From positions 620,001 to 684,000 of the forward strand of contig NZ_QPGB01000001.1 of the NCBI RefSeq assembly GCF_003335215.1: a DNA stretch of 64,000 nucleotides. Direction: 5' to 3'. This document shows positions 25,552 to 37,245 of this stretch, one piece after another; within the stretch, counting starts at the first letter, position 1; each line of letters begins with the position of its first letter. A program made the position numbers and the translations under genes. Under the pieces are notes generated by a model. That model saw only the letters and a program-made list of their open reading frames with translations. It was not told the DNA's origin and did not search any database. Source of the stretch: Parvibium lacunae. GTDB lineage: Bacteria; Pseudomonadota; Gammaproteobacteria; Burkholderiales; Burkholderiaceae_D.

Positions 25552-28107
25552 ATGACGACCTTGCCCGTGTCCGCCATTTCTTTTGATCATTTTGCTTTTG
25601 CGTGTACCCTCCCCCTCATCGAGCTCGATGCAGAAGCACGCATTGGCAATTGGAACCCGGCGGCAACACGTCTCTTTGGCTATAGCAAACAAGAAGTCTT
25701 AGGGCGACATCCTGCAGACTTTTTATGCCCACGGGCGCCACACTTTGAAGATAACCCCAGTTGGTCGATCTTATCTGAACCCGGTCAAGCCCCGCTCGCA
25801 CTGCCAGTTGTGCTGAGTTGCATCAATAAACAAGGCCATCATGTCATTTGTGAATGGCGTTTCACCGAAATTATGGGCGAAACACCCGCACAAACACGCC
25901 GAATCATTTTGATTGAAGATATTACCGATCGCGAACGCACCAATACCCGCATTGCACAACTGATCTCAGAGCAAGACGCCCTGCTCGATAACACCGTATT
26001 TGGCGCTGCATTTTTAACCAACGATAGAATTTTACGTTGTAATGAAACCTTTGCCACACTGTGCGGCTATCAAATTCATGAAGTGATCCGCCGTCCGTTT
26101 GCACATTTTTTAGCGGATCCCGACTATTACGCTTATTTCGCCAATGAGGTATTACGTGCAATCGAGCACGACGGGCATTGGGATGGCGATATCACCCTGC
26201 AGCGCAAATATGGCAGTACGTTTTGGGCTAGCTTACGAATTAGCCCGCTGGCGATTCCCTTAAATGGCCGTACGCTCAGCCCACAACAAATGGAAAAACG
26301 CCGTGATTTGATTGTCATCATGCAAGACATCACCTCACGCAGAGAGCAACAACAGCAAATCCAACGACTCTTGGTCGCGCTGGAAACCGAGCGCGAACGC
26401 GCCATGATTACCCTGCAAGCGATCGCCGATGCGGTAATCCGCGTTGATATCCATGGTCACATTGAATTCGCCAACACGGTCGCCCTGCAAATTCTGGGCT
26501 TGCGTGAAATGGACTTACTGGGTTACAGCCTTCCCGAGTGCTTAACCCTGCGCCACCCACAAACGCTCAAGCATCTTGATCTCATGAATCCTGACCTAGC
26601 CGGGCACACCGAGCACGGTGAAAGTGTGCATCATGAAAATAGAATTGGCCTCTGGCGCGATGCTGATGACCATGAACGAGCGATTGAATTTTCACTGTCG
26701 CTGTTGAACGGTCAGACTGGGGCAGACGATCCAACGGGCATGGTCATGGTCTTTCGTGACGTAACCGAACAACGGCGCCTGTCGGAAGAGCTCTCCTGGC
26801 AAGCGCGCCATGATGCGCTTACCAAACTCCCCAACCGTCACAGTTTTGAATTACGGGTAGAGCTTGCCTTGGAGGGGGTACGCAAGCTGAACCAGCAACA
26901 CGTGGTGCTATTTTTAGATCTTGATCGGTTCAAAATTGTGAACGATACCTGCGGCCATGCTGCCGGGGATGAGCTCTTGAAACAACTCACCCTGCTCATG
27001 CAAGCTAAAGTTCGCAAAAGCGATATGCTGGCGCGGATGGGGGGGGATGAATTTGCTGTCATACTCGACAGCTGTGACTACGAGCAAGCCGGGCGCGTCG
27101 CCGAATCACTGCGGCAGGTCGTTCAAGATTTTCGCTTCATTTGGCAAGATAAAGTTTTTCGGGTCGGGGTCTCCATTGGCGCAGTCGTTCTCGACAGGCA
27201 TGAGCAGACCTTGGAAGACGTGTTTAGCTGTGCAGACTACGCTTGTTATGCCGCCAAAGAATTAGGACGCAATCGGGTTAATTTTTATACGCCGGGGGAC
27301 CACAGCCAGAATCAGGGAAAACAGGAAATGGAATGGCTGCCACGCATCCATGCCGCACTGGAGCAAAACCGCTTCGAGTTAGATTTGCAACTGATTATGC
27401 CCACCACGCAGGATCAAGCTGTCTGGCATGAAACGCACTATGAAGTCCTGGTCAGGATGATTGATGAACAAGGGCAACGGGTGCCCCCCATGAGTTTTAT
27501 CCCGCCCGCTGAGCGCTATGGCCTGATGGGTCAAATTGATCGCTGGGTCGTCACGGAAATTTTTAATCGAGGCGAAATGCTCCTGACCGAGCATGGTCAA
27601 TCGTTCAATAGTCTTTTGTGCGTTAATCTTTCCGGTCACTCGATTGTTGACGATAGCCTGATTCAGTTTATTCAGCTGCGACTGAGTGCCTACCCGCGTC
27701 TAGCCAAGCACTTGTGCTTTGAAATTACGGAAACGGCAGCAGTCTCTAATTTAACCCGTGCCGCCAGCTTGATGCAGAGTATCAAAGCGCTGGGCGCCAG
27801 ATTTGCCCTAGATGACTTTGGCAGTGGCATGAGTTCTTTTGCTTACTTGCGTACATTACCGGTCGATTTTCTCAAAATTGACGGGGTTTTTATTAAAAAC
27901 TTGGTGGAAGACCCGATTAACCGGGCCATGGTCAGTGGGATTCATCATGTTGGACAGACGATGGGGCTAAAAACCATCGCCGAATTTGTTGAAAATCAAG
28001 CGATCGTGAGCCAACTGCGGGAGATCGGGGTTGATTATGTTCAAGGGTATGCCCTTCATCGTCCAGAGCGTTTCGATCTCGTCGCCGCACAATGGATGAC
28101 CCCATAA
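25552..28107 (+). CDS. PAS-GGDEF-EAL cyclic-di-GMP regulator
   Basis: Cytoplasmic signalling protein of 851 aa. Three PAS-type sensor regions occupy about 20-125, 140-260 and 285-405. A GGDEF domain follows (about 410-575) with intact RMGGDEFAVI and an RxxD inhibitory site (RKSD) five residues before it. An EAL domain (about 595-850) ends the protein. Its signature is EVL instead of EAL (HYEVLVRM); the metal-binding glutamate is kept, and DDFGSGMSS, FEITETAAV and LKIDGVFI are present, so phosphodiesterase activity is plausible. No membrane segment is seen. A GAAGGAG ribosome-binding site precedes the start. Confidence 0.9.
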   Translation: MTTLPVSAISFDHFAFACTLPLIELDAEARIGNWNPAATRLFGYSKQEVLGRHPADFLCPRAPHFEDNPSWSILSEPGQAPLALPVVLSCINKQGHHVICEWRFTEIMGETPAQTRRIILIEDITDRERTNTRIAQLISEQDALLDNTVFGAAFLTNDRILRCNETFATLCGYQIHEVIRRPFAHFLADPDYYAYFANEVLRAIEHDGHWDGDITLQRKYGSTFWASLRISPLAIPLNGRTLSPQQMEKRRDLIVIMQDITSRREQQQQIQRLLVALETERERAMITLQAIADAVIRVDIHGHIEFANTVALQILGLREMDLLGYSLPECLTLRHPQTLKHLDLMNPDLAGHTEHGESVHHENRIGLWRDADDHERAIEFSLSLLNGQTGADDPTGMVMVFRDVTEQRRLSEELSWQARHDALTKLPNRHSFELRVELALEGVRKLNQQHVVLFLDLDRFKIVNDTCGHAAGDELLKQLTLLMQAKVRKSDMLARMGGDEFAVILDSCDYEQAGRVAESLRQVVQDFRFIWQDKVFRVGVSIGAVVLDRHEQTLEDVFSCADYACYAAKELGRNRVNFYTPGDHSQNQGKQEMEWLPRIHAALEQNRFELDLQLIMPTTQDQAVWHETHYEVLVRMIDEQGQRVPPMSFIPPAERYGLMGQIDRWVVTEIFNRGEMLLTEHGQSFNSLLCVNLSGHSIVDDSLIQFIQLRLSAYPRLAKHLCFEITETAAVSNLTRAASLMQSIKALGARFALDDFGSGMSSFAYLRTLPVDFLKIDGVFIKNLVEDPINRAMVSGIHHVGQTMGLKTIAEFVENQAIVSQLREIGVDYVQGYALHRPERFDLVAAQWMTP

Positions 28108-28172
28108 CGACATCATCGGCATCAAGATGTCAATGGTGACATTGAGGGGTGGGCAGCTAGCAGCGTGTCTTT

Positions 28173-28200
28173 CGGTATTTCCCGCTATCGTTAAATACCG
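28173..28200 (+). terminator. Hairpin after the GGDEF-EAL gene
   Basis: CGGTATTT (28173-28180) pairs perfectly with AAATACCG (28193-28200), followed by TTTCTC. AT-rich stem and short T-tract, so a modest terminator. Confidence 0.5.
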
Positions 28201-28257
28201 TTTCTCAAGCCCCTGTCTTACAATCCCTATTTTATTAGCGATGGATAGGAAAACCGG

Positions 28258-28725
28258 ATGAATCCACAAACAATCCAAGCCAAAGCCCAAGAGCGGGCAA
28301 TCAGTTCACAACTGCCTTACGCTGGCGCGATCACCCCAGAAGAAGCGGCTGCTTGGTTAGCACAAGATCCCCACGTGATTCTGGTCGATGTGAGAACACG
28401 GGCTGAATGGCAATGGGTGGGGCAACCACAGATTACCGCTGCCCAGTACCGCCAAATCGAGTGGAACTTGGCGAGCACGGGGAGCAGGAACCCTCATTTT
28501 CAAGAAGAGCTCACCACCGCCGTACCGCCGACTAACGCCATGCCCACCCTACTCTTTTTGTGTCGTAGTGGGGCCCGCTCTCACGCAGCGGCAGAGCTAG
28601 CTCAACGCCTAGGCTACCCTTCGCATAATATCTTGAGTGGTTTTGAGGGCGATAAAAATACCTTGGGCCAGCGTAAAAGTGTTAACGGGTGGTGTGCCGC
28701 AGGGTTGCCCTGGATACAAAGCTGA
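28258..28725 (+). CDS. Rhodanese-like protein
   Basis: Single-domain rhodanese of 155 aa with the active-site loop CRSGARSHAAAEL, whose cysteine carries persulfide sulfur, and the N-terminal CDC25-like VILVDVRTRAEW. It is probably a soluble sulfurtransferase. Substrate and partner are unknown. A good ATAGGA-type ribosome-binding site lies before ATG. Confidence 0.85.
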   Translation: MNPQTIQAKAQERAISSQLPYAGAITPEEAAAWLAQDPHVILVDVRTRAEWQWVGQPQITAAQYRQIEWNLASTGSRNPHFQEELTTAVPPTNAMPTLLFLCRSGARSHAAAELAQRLGYPSHNILSGFEGDKNTLGQRKSVNGWCAAGLPWIQS

Positions 28726-28780
28726 GTGATCAAGTTTGGCCTAAATGCGTCGTTATCTAACCTGATACGGGTGATTGAGA

Positions 28781-29944
28781 ATGACCATGGAATTAAAACA
28801 AGCCTTACTGCAGAATCCTAATGATTTGCTGAATCTACGGGCACTGAAACCTTTCCCAGCACAGCTCTGGCTGGTTTTTGCCGCCCCTCATTTTTTTAGC
28901 AATTCCCTCTTTACTGAATCACTGAATGATCTGGCTGAAGGACAACTCCTAATAGGCTGCTCTACTGCGGGTGAAATAGCGGGACGCAACGTTCATGAAA
29001 ATACGGCTGTCGTTCAAGGTATTCACTTTGAGCATCCAGACTTTGTCTCAGCTTGTACGCTGATCCGTGATAGCGGTGACTCTTTTGCAGCCGGGGAACG
29101 TTTAGCCAGTCAGTTGGCACGAGCGGATGTACATACCGTGCTGATACTATCCCCAGGCTTGGACGTCAATGGCAGTGCGCTCATTGAGGGAATCCAGCAC
29201 AGCCTGCGTCGGCCCGTCAAAATTATTGGAGGCTTGGCCGGAGACAACGGGCAATTCGCTCAGACTTTTACGCTCTATCAAAACAAAATCGATAGCCGCC
29301 AAGTCGTTGCGGTCGGCTTTTATGGCCCACACCTCCACTGTGCCCATGGGTCATTCGGTGGCTGGCAAGCGTTTGGGCCACCGCGTAAAGTAACGCGAGC
29401 TGTGGGTAATCAACTTTTCTCACTTGACCATGAAGCCGCGCTGGATGTGTACAAACATTATCTGGGCGATTACGCGCAAGAACTCCCAGGGGCTGGATTA
29501 CTGTTTCCGTTTGCGATTCTGGGTGAAGACCATCGACAAACTGGCTTGATTCGTACCATCCTCGGGATTGATAACGAACAAGGAAGCCTAACACTGGCAG
29601 GCGATATTTCAGAAAATAGCTATGTGCGACTGATGCATGCAAGTACCGATAGCTTGATTGATGGTGCGCAAGCGGCCGCAAAAGCGACACAAACGATGCT
29701 GATGCAAACCACCCCAGGATTGCCCCTGCTGATCAGCTGCGTGGGGCGTCGCATGGTGATGGGCGCACGGGTTGATGAAGAAGTTGAAGCGGTCGCTGAG
29801 ACATTCGGCAATCATTGTCAGCCGGTTGGTTTTTACTCCTATGGAGAAATTAGCCCGTTTCTCGACAGCACAGACTGCCGACTTCATAACCAAACCATGA
29901 CCATCAGCTATCTTTATGAAGCGCCTGCGGGAGCCGCGGCATGA
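28781..29944 (+). CDS. FIST-domain sensor protein
   Basis: Protein of about 387 aa made of FIST-N (about 35-230) and FIST-C (about 240-375) domains. FIST proteins are predicted cytoplasmic sensors for small ligands, possibly amino acids; this is family knowledge. Recognisable stretches are GQLLIGCSTAGEIAGR, VKIIGGLAGDNG and the C-terminal PVGFYSYGEISP. ATG 28781 is chosen; ATG 28787 and TTG 28775 are in-frame alternatives. It overlaps the histidine-kinase gene by ATGA, which strongly suggests that the FIST protein is its input module. Confidence 0.85.
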   Translation: MTMELKQALLQNPNDLLNLRALKPFPAQLWLVFAAPHFFSNSLFTESLNDLAEGQLLIGCSTAGEIAGRNVHENTAVVQGIHFEHPDFVSACTLIRDSGDSFAAGERLASQLARADVHTVLILSPGLDVNGSALIEGIQHSLRRPVKIIGGLAGDNGQFAQTFTLYQNKIDSRQVVAVGFYGPHLHCAHGSFGGWQAFGPPRKVTRAVGNQLFSLDHEAALDVYKHYLGDYAQELPGAGLLFPFAILGEDHRQTGLIRTILGIDNEQGSLTLAGDISENSYVRLMHASTDSLIDGAQAAAKATQTMLMQTTPGLPLLISCVGRRMVMGARVDEEVEAVAETFGNHCQPVGFYSYGEISPFLDSTDCRLHNQTMTISYLYEAPAGAAA

Positions 29945-30879
29945 TCCCGAGCAAGCTTTTATTGCGTCAACTAAAACGTGCCTTCGGCTTATCCACGGAA
30001 GACCAATTTCAGCAATTTATTACCCGGCTGCGGCATTATGACGTCAGCACGTTCCCCCGCGATGTCGGTATGCTTCTACGTGAATTTGAACATTTTTTAA
30101 CCTACATTGACCAAACCTATACCCAGCATGACCGTGACATGCACCTACGCACGCGTAGCTTGGATTTAACCTCACAAGAATTACTGCAAAAAAACCAGGA
30201 GATTCAAACCTATTCAAATGCGATTTCGCATGATTTACGCATCCCATTGCGCGCGATCAGTGGTTACACGGGAGAGCTGATCAACAACCTCTCTCAGCAA
30301 GAAAGTAAAGAATCAACGTTAGATCATTTTCTATTCAAGATACAACACGCAGTGGCTGACATGGAGCTGATGATCAATAGTCTCTTGCAATTGGCTAACC
30401 AGCAACATGAGTTGCGTAAACAAGTGATTGACCTGACTGCACTGACGCAGGATGTCATTCAAACTTTGCGCACCAACTACCCCGAATCTGAGATTAACTT
30501 TACAGTGCAGTCGGGGTTATCAACTGACGCTGACCCGGTTGCACTGCGTGAAATATTACAAAATCTACTTAGCAATGCAGTCAAATTTTCTCAATCACAA
30601 GTACATCCTAAGATTGAAATAGGACAGAAAAATGTTGCGGATAGTGAGCCAGCTGAAACCACTGTTTTTTATGTCAAAGACAATGGCTTGGGTTTCCCCG
30701 CAGATCAAATCGCTCGACTATTCCAGCCTTTCCAGAAGCTTCATGTAGAGAGTGGTTTATCTGGCTACGGGATCGGCCTAGCGACAACGCAACATCTTAT
30801 TCGTCGCCATGGAGGGAAGATTTGGGCGGAGAATAATCCCGAAGGCGGGGCGTGCTTTTATTTCACGCTGAGCAACTAG
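29941..30879 (+). CDS. Cytoplasmic histidine kinase paired with FIST
   Basis: Histidine kinase of 312 aa without membrane segment. An N-terminal helical part (1-85) leads to a HisKA H-box (SNAISHDLRIPLRAI), close to phytochrome-type kinases, and a HATPase_c domain with N-box LQNLLSNAVKFSQ, G1 DNGLGFP and G2 GYGIGLATT. The pairing with the FIST gene by ATGA overlap implies that the FIST protein senses and this kinase transmits. No response-regulator gene is adjacent, so its target lies elsewhere or FIST-kinase signalling joins another pathway. Confidence 0.87.
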   Translation: MIPSKLLLRQLKRAFGLSTEDQFQQFITRLRHYDVSTFPRDVGMLLREFEHFLTYIDQTYTQHDRDMHLRTRSLDLTSQELLQKNQEIQTYSNAISHDLRIPLRAISGYTGELINNLSQQESKESTLDHFLFKIQHAVADMELMINSLLQLANQQHELRKQVIDLTALTQDVIQTLRTNYPESEINFTVQSGLSTDADPVALREILQNLLSNAVKFSQSQVHPKIEIGQKNVADSEPAETTVFYVKDNGLGFPADQIARLFQPFQKLHVESGLSGYGIGLATTQHLIRRHGGKIWAENNPEGGACFYFTLSN

Positions 30880-30888
30880 GTTTAGCAA

Positions 30889-31404
30889 TCAAGATAGATT
30901 CGCATCAGACTGCAACTGAGCAATATTGAGCTGATCATAGTGCTCGAAGGGCTGCACAATCCAGGGATTGTCCGGTAAGCGCTGCACACAATAATCTGGC
31001 GCGAATACACTCTGGGCTTTTTGCCATAACACTGCGGTACGGCAAGTGGTGATGTCAGGATAACGTTTCAACAACTCCGGCACCGTGGCTTGCAGGGTAA
31101 TGCCACTATCCACCAGGTCATCGACCAACAAAACCGGGCCACGTAAAGTCTCAGCGACCATACTCAAGCTCGTTGCAATCTGCAACTCACCCTGCGCCGT
31201 ACCTGCATCCTCACGGTAAGAACTGGTGACTAAAATCGCTAACGGAATTTTGAAGACGCGTGACAGCACATCGGCTGCGCGTAAACCACCGCGCGCAATC
31301 CCGACGATATGATTGAAGCGCCAATCGCTGGCAGCGATCTGGCAGGCAAGCGCTTCGCATAATTGGTAATACTCTTCCCAGTTTACGAAGCGCTTATCGG
31401 ACAT
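30889..31404 (-). CDS. Purine-type phosphoribosyltransferase
   Basis: PRTase of 171 aa with the PRPP-binding motif VLLVDDLVDSGITLQ and the flexible-loop region after IVGIARGGLRAADVL. Length and context beside purA suggest salvage of hypoxanthine, guanine or xanthine. In betaproteobacteria this gene commonly follows hisZ and purA. Substrate choice cannot be settled from the sequence. It is separated from purA by 160 bases. Confidence 0.85.
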   Translation of the reverse strand: MSDKRFVNWEEYYQLCEALACQIAASDWRFNHIVGIARGGLRAADVLSRVFKIPLAILVTSSYREDAGTAQGELQIATSLSMVAETLRGPVLLVDDLVDSGITLQATVPELLKRYPDITTCRTAVLWQKAQSVFAPDYCVQRLPDNPWIVQPFEHYDQLNIAQLQSDANLS

Positions 31405-31564
31405 AGTGTTTAGTTAGATAAACTGTGTGCTAGAAAACGTCGCGAGCCGTGTTCAGTTGAGTGCAGCAGTCTGGGAGAAACCCGGCGTGTATATAAAAAT
31501 ACATGAGGATTTCTCACAGGCGATAAGCTCAAATCAACACGGTGCAGTAGTTTTGTACACACAG

Positions 31565-32911
<1,347 letters not shown>

Positions 32912-34171
32912 TTATTTCAAAGACTGGACTACCCAACCCGCAGCCGTGCGAACGAGTTGACGATCAAAAACAAATTCTGTGGAAGCTTGTACGAGCGTGG
33001 CCACATCACCATCGCCCGCTAATTGCTGGACGACCACCTCACCCGCTTCTCGTAATTGCTGAATAGTTTCCCAAAGCGAAGTCGCTTCATCGGTTGCGGC
33101 CGTATTCAATGTAGGAGCCAAAATAGCTGCTTGCGGTTGGCGTTTGACCGCGCCACGCTGACACACCACCTGCGCTAACTCACGCAGTTCCAAACTGAAT
33201 CCGGTGGCGGGGCGTGCCCGACCAAAGCTGGCAAACGCAGCATCATAACGACCACCCCGTGCCAGCGCATTCGGCAAACCATCGGTATACACCGCAAACG
33301 AAAAACCGGTGTGATACGAATAACCGCTCAAGTCGGCCAAGTCCAAACTGAACTGGACGTGTGGATAGCGCACTTGCAGAGTCTGTTGCGCCAAGTTAGC
33401 AAACGCCGCTAATTGTGCCAACGCAGTTTGAGCTAGCGCGGGTAAGCGGGCTTGCGCACGCACCAAAGCGGAATCTTCACCCTGTAAAGCGCCATAGCAA
33501 TCGGGCAAATCGCACAGTGCCTGCGCTAAAGCAGGTTGTGATGCTTTTAGATTCGCCGTGAGTGCCTGTAGCGCGGTTTTGTCTTTCGCCAAGAGTGCAG
33601 TCAACAATTCAGTTTGTAATGCAGCTAATTCCGGCGCAGCGGCCAGCAAGGCTTGAAAAACACCCACATGGCATAGGTCCACGCGTAAATGTTCAACCCC
33701 GGCAGACTGCAATACGGCCAAGAGCAAATCCAGAATTTCTAAATCGGCCCCGACACCGGCTTCGCCATAGATTTCTGCGCCAAATTGAATCGGCTCACGC
33801 GACCCCAATAAAGTGGAGGCACGCGTATGTAAGAGGCTGCCCACGTAGGCCAAGCGCGTCACGCCCGGACGATTCAAAAGATGCGCATCAATTCGGGCAA
33901 CTTGCGGCGTCATGTCAGCGCGGACACCTAGCGTCCGACCACTGAGCTGATCCACCAACTTGAAAGTACGCAGATTTAATTCATTGCGTGCATCGCCAGC
34001 AGCGCCCGTCAACAAGGAATCGAGATATTCCAATAAAGGCGGCTGCACTTGCTCGTAGCCATAGCGCTCGCATAAATCCAAAGCCCGACGACGCAAACGC
34101 TCGACCACGCGTGTTTCGCGCGGCAGCATATCGGCAATGTTCTCGGGTAATAGCCAAGCAGACATAGGCAT
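32912..34171 (-). CDS. hisZ: ATP phosphoribosyltransferase regulatory subunit
   Basis: HisZ, 419 aa, a histidyl-tRNA-synthetase-like protein that has no tRNA-charging role and is needed by the short form of HisG in the first step of histidine synthesis. Class II synthetase-type motifs are visible (RVVERLRRRALDLCERYGYEQV, shortened here at 32-54, and LALARGGRYDAAF as motif near 300). Position before purA is conserved in betaproteobacteria. Two starts are possible (34171 and 34165). Upstream lies rluB, and not the usual hflC. Confidence 0.9.
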   Translation of the reverse strand: MPMSAWLLPENIADMLPRETRVVERLRRRALDLCERYGYEQVQPPLLEYLDSLLTGAAGDARNELNLRTFKLVDQLSGRTLGVRADMTPQVARIDAHLLNRPGVTRLAYVGSLLHTRASTLLGSREPIQFGAEIYGEAGVGADLEILDLLLAVLQSAGVEHLRVDLCHVGVFQALLAAAPELAALQTELLTALLAKDKTALQALTANLKASQPALAQALCDLPDCYGALQGEDSALVRAQARLPALAQTALAQLAAFANLAQQTLQVRYPHVQFSLDLADLSGYSYHTGFSFAVYTDGLPNALARGGRYDAAFASFGRARPATGFSLELRELAQVVCQRGAVKRQPQAAILAPTLNTAATDEATSLWETIQQLREAGEVVVQQLAGDGDVATLVQASTEFVFDRQLVRTAAGWVVQSLK

Positions 34172-34250
34172 TCAGGTTCTATTAAGCAAAACTTGAAACA
34201 AAAGGCAGTAACTTCGCTCACAGAGGTAGGAAACGCCAAGCAAAAAATAA

Positions 34251-34295
34251 GGCCGCTCGATTCACGTAAATTCGTCACATGAAGCGCTAGCGGCC
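34251..34295 (-). terminator. Terminator-like hairpin after rluB
   Basis: On the minus strand GGCCGCT and AGCGGCC form the outer stem, the intervening 31 bases can pair partly, and TTATTTTTT follows. It lies 58 bases past the rluB stop. Confidence 0.55.
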
Positions 34296-34352
34296 AATCA
34301 AATTTACATAGTATTTTAACTGATTTTACTCAACCAAAACGCTGTTAGGCAT

Positions 34353-36173
34353 CTAATAGGAATTGCGGGGTTTACTGCGTCCTGGTTTGCCACTGGCAGG
34401 TCGACCAGCCCGATTACCAGAGCGATTAGCCCCAGTACTTGGGCGTTGCGTATTCCCATCCACATCTCGGCTCGCCTGTCGCCCAGGGTTGCGACCCGCT
34501 GTGCGCTGACCAGGGCGCGCATTGCCACCCGCGTTATAACCTGATTGGGTAAACTCACTGGGATGACCACTGTTCCAGCTTCGTGCCGCCCCGCCTGCAT
34601 GGCGAGAATTTGAGGTCGGGTTGTCATATAAACTCGACGTGGTACTGTAGGTCGTCACGCCAAAACTGGTTTGCATCGGGTCCGGCTGACGGCTATTACG
34701 AGACGGGGCATTGCCATTCTGGCTGCGGCCATGACGATTTGCTGCACGTGGGGGCTGGCGCATCGCTTTTCTCGCCTGATTTAAGCCCGCCTGCGTGGTC
34801 CCATGCTGTTCATTTTTATCGCTCAGTAGATGCAAGAGTGCCTTCACTTCATCTTCTTGTAATTCTTGCCAGCGGCCCCGACGCAAAGGGGGGGGCAACG
34901 GAATCGGACCAAAGCGCGTGCGCAGCAGTCGGCTCACCGTGAGCCCAACCGCCTCAAACATCCGCCTTACCTCCCGATTGCGCCCTTCACTGATCACGAC
35001 TCGATACCATTGATTCACGCCCTCACCGCCCAAGGGCTCCACTTGTGCAAACTGGGCTGGGCCGTCATCAAGGCTGATGCCCTGTAGCAGGGCCTGGCGT
35101 GTTTCTTCAGTCAACTCGCCTAACACTCGTACTGCATATTCACGCTCCATCCCATGGCGAGGATGCATAAAACGATTAGCCAAGTCACCTGACGTTGTCA
35201 GAATCAGCAACCCTTCGGTATTGAAATCAAGACGGCCTATCGCCACCCAGCGCGAGCCTTTTAATTTAGGTAGATTATCAAAGACACTGGCACGCTTTTC
35301 GGGATCATCTTGCGACACAATCTCGCCGGCAGGCTTGTGATATATGATCACGCGCGGAGGCCGTTTGCTGACTTTCCGATGCAGTAATTTACCGTTTACC
35401 CGAACTTGATCAGTGGCCTCTATCCGCTGACCAATATGCGCTGGCAGGCCATTCACTGACACGCGCCCGGCGAGAATTAACTCTTCCATGTCTCGGCGAG
35501 AGCCGATCCCGGCATCGGCCAACACCTTGTGGAGTTTTTCTGAGTCATCGGTCAATGCGGGCGCACGAGCCCCTTTTGAGTTTTGTGAGTGCCCGCCCAG
35601 AAAGCGACTTGAACGACCACGACCATCGACTTGGCCCCGCAACCCTAAGTTCGCTCGCAAATTAGCGACTGGCACCATGAGGCCATCCGCTTCATCGATC
35701 AAGATCGGTTGGCTTACTTGGGTGGTGGCACGGTCGCCCTCTGCATCTGGACTATACCCCTCTGTATTCACTACCAAGCTCTCTGTTGTTGCCACATGCT
35801 GAGACTCAACAGGAGGGGTCTCTTGACGTGCTTGGCGCTGCTGATGACGCATACGCAAACTCCGTGGTCCGCGACGCAGTCCTTTGGTGTTCTCGCGCGG
35901 AGGTCTTGGTGTTGCCTCAGAGGACGATGCTGCGGCCGGATCTTCAGTGTCCGCAGGCAGAGATGTAGCCTGATCTGAATGCGCTTCAGTCGCGCGCTCA
36001 CGGTCTAGCTGGTTACGCTGTAAACGCTTGTGTGGGCCGCGTACTCGCGACAATCGATTGGAACGAGGACGATTAGTAGAGGCACCAGATTCAGGCGCAT
36101 TCTCGTCGGCATGACTCACCGTGGTAACGGTTTCTGACTCATGCGTGTTCAAGGGTTGGTTTTCAGTATTCAC
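34353..36173 (-). CDS. rluB: 23S rRNA pseudouridine synthase RluB
   Basis: RsuA/RluB-family enzyme of about 606 aa that makes pseudouridine in 23S rRNA. An S4 RNA-binding domain (about 205-265, [20 protein letters not shown]) precedes the catalytic domain with [14 protein letters not shown], where the aspartate is catalytic. It is far longer than the usual 290 residues: about 200 residues of charged, R/P/E-rich sequence are added at the front and 160 basic, N/G/S/R-rich residues at the end. Such low-complexity arms are common in betaproteobacterial RluB. The start is unsure: GTG 36173 is chosen, with TTG 36191 possible. Pairing with scpB is conserved. Confidence 0.88.
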   Translation of the reverse strand: MNTENQPLNTHESETVTTVSHADENAPESGASTNRPRSNRLSRVRGPHKRLQRNQLDRERATEAHSDQATSLPADTEDPAAASSSEATPRPPRENTKGLRRGPRSLRMRHQQRQARQETPPVESQHVATTESLVVNTEGYSPDAEGDRATTQVSQPILIDEADGLMVPVANLRANLGLRGQVDGRGRSSRFLGGHSQNSKGARAPALTDDSEKLHKVLADAGIGSRRDMEELILAGRVSVNGLPAHIGQRIEATDQVRVNGKLLHRKVSKRPPRVIIYHKPAGEIVSQDDPEKRASVFDNLPKLKGSRWVAIGRLDFNTEGLLILTTSGDLANRFMHPRHGMEREYAVRVLGELTEETRQALLQGISLDDGPAQFAQVEPLGGEGVNQWYRVVISEGRNREVRRMFEAVGLTVSRLLRTRFGPIPLPPPLRRGRWQELQEDEVKALLHLLSDKNEQHGTTQAGLNQARKAMRQPPRAANRHGRSQNGNAPSRNSRQPDPMQTSFGVTTYSTTSSLYDNPTSNSRHAGGAARSWNSGHPSEFTQSGYNAGGNARPGQRTAGRNPGRQASRDVDGNTQRPSTGANRSGNRAGRPASGKPGRSKPRNSY

Positions 36174-36240
36174 TCGTAAACTCAATCGCAATCAGTGATT
36201 GCAAGTAGTGGATTGATAAGAACAATAATCGGTGGGACTA

Positions 36241-37245
36241 TCACATCGGCGGTGCGCCACGATCAGGCGCAGCGTCGTTTTGACTGATGACCGCAGGATC
36301 AGACTCAGCGCTTGGCAAAGCTGTTTCCGGCGAAGCATTTAACATGGCTTGCTCTGAGGTAGCGGACGGAATCGGCTCTGCGACAGCAACCGAGAAAACG
36401 GGCACCGAAGAATCAGCAGGATCTGTCACAACCGGCAAATCAGGTGCAGGGGCTGGCGCATCAAATTGAATGCTCTGTTGCTCCATCGCCTCCAGTTGCA
36501 TCGCCAGCATCGTTGGTGCTGCCCCCTCTAATTTTGGCAGTTCTTCCAATGACCGCAAGCCAAGGTCATCTAAAAAAGATTTTGTGGTCGCCAGTAAAGC
36601 CGGACGCCCTGGCACATCACGGTGACCAATCACCTCGACCCAACCTCGCTCTTCGAGGGTTCGAATCACTTGTGTATTGACCGTAACACCCCGGATTTCT
36701 TCAATGTCGCCACGCGTAACCGGCTGCTTATACGCAATAATTGCCAGCGTTTCCATCACAGCGCGTGAATATTTAGGGGCTTTTTCTGGACTTAATCGAT
36801 CCAAATAACGCATCATCTCAGGCCGCGATTGAAAGCGCCAGCCGGATGCCAAGGCGACCAGCTCAATGCCCCGCCCCTGCCATTCAGCTTTAATCTCTTC
36901 GAGTAACGCCCGGATCACGTCATTACCAAAATCGGGCCCCATTTCCTGCGCCAACTCAGGTTCAATCAGCTTGCGTAACTCGCTCAAGGGCTGAGGTTCT
37001 TGAGCGCAGAGCAAGGCCGTTTCCAGTACCACCTTAACAGGCAAAGTCAGCGCGCCCTGTTTAGTCTGCTCGGCTATCCCCGTTAGCGGATGATCATTGG
37101 CGCTATCGCTGACTGACTCACTGGATAAGTGGGACGGCGTTTCCAGCTGAATATTCTCATCGGCGGGCGTCACTGCTGTTGGTGTGATACCCATCCCTTC
37201 AGTAGAGCCGGGTTCTTGTTCTGATAACGTTTCTGGCGTTGTCAT
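36241..37245 (-). CDS. scpB: Segregation and condensation protein B
   Basis: ScpB, 334 aa, a winged-helix partner of ScpA and SMC in chromosome condensation. The conserved core (about 65-230) contains [38 protein letters not shown] and [15 protein letters not shown]. Acidic, A/P/E-rich tails flank it. It lies just upstream of rluB in the same direction. No scpA is seen; its upstream neighbour is the prophage, so integration or rearrangement may have separated it from other genes. Confidence 0.93.
   Translation of the reverse strand: MTTPETLSEQEPGSTEGMGITPTAVTPADENIQLETPSHLSSESVSDSANDHPLTGIAEQTKQGALTLPVKVVLETALLCAQEPQPLSELRKLIEPELAQEMGPDFGNDVIRALLEEIKAEWQGRGIELVALASGWRFQSRPEMMRYLDRLSPEKAPKYSRAVMETLAIIAYKQPVTRGDIEEIRGVTVNTQVIRTLEERGWVEVIGHRDVPGRPALLATTKSFLDDLGLRSLEELPKLEGAAPTMLAMQLEAMEQQSIQFDAPAPAPDLPVVTDPADSSVPVFSVAVAEPIPSATSEQAMLNASPETALPSAESDPAVISQNDAAPDRGAPPM

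Noticed and set aside
34009-34278. 89-codon frame overlapping the hisZ start
   Set aside because: Shadow frame, crossing the rluB terminator region, no ribosome-binding site.
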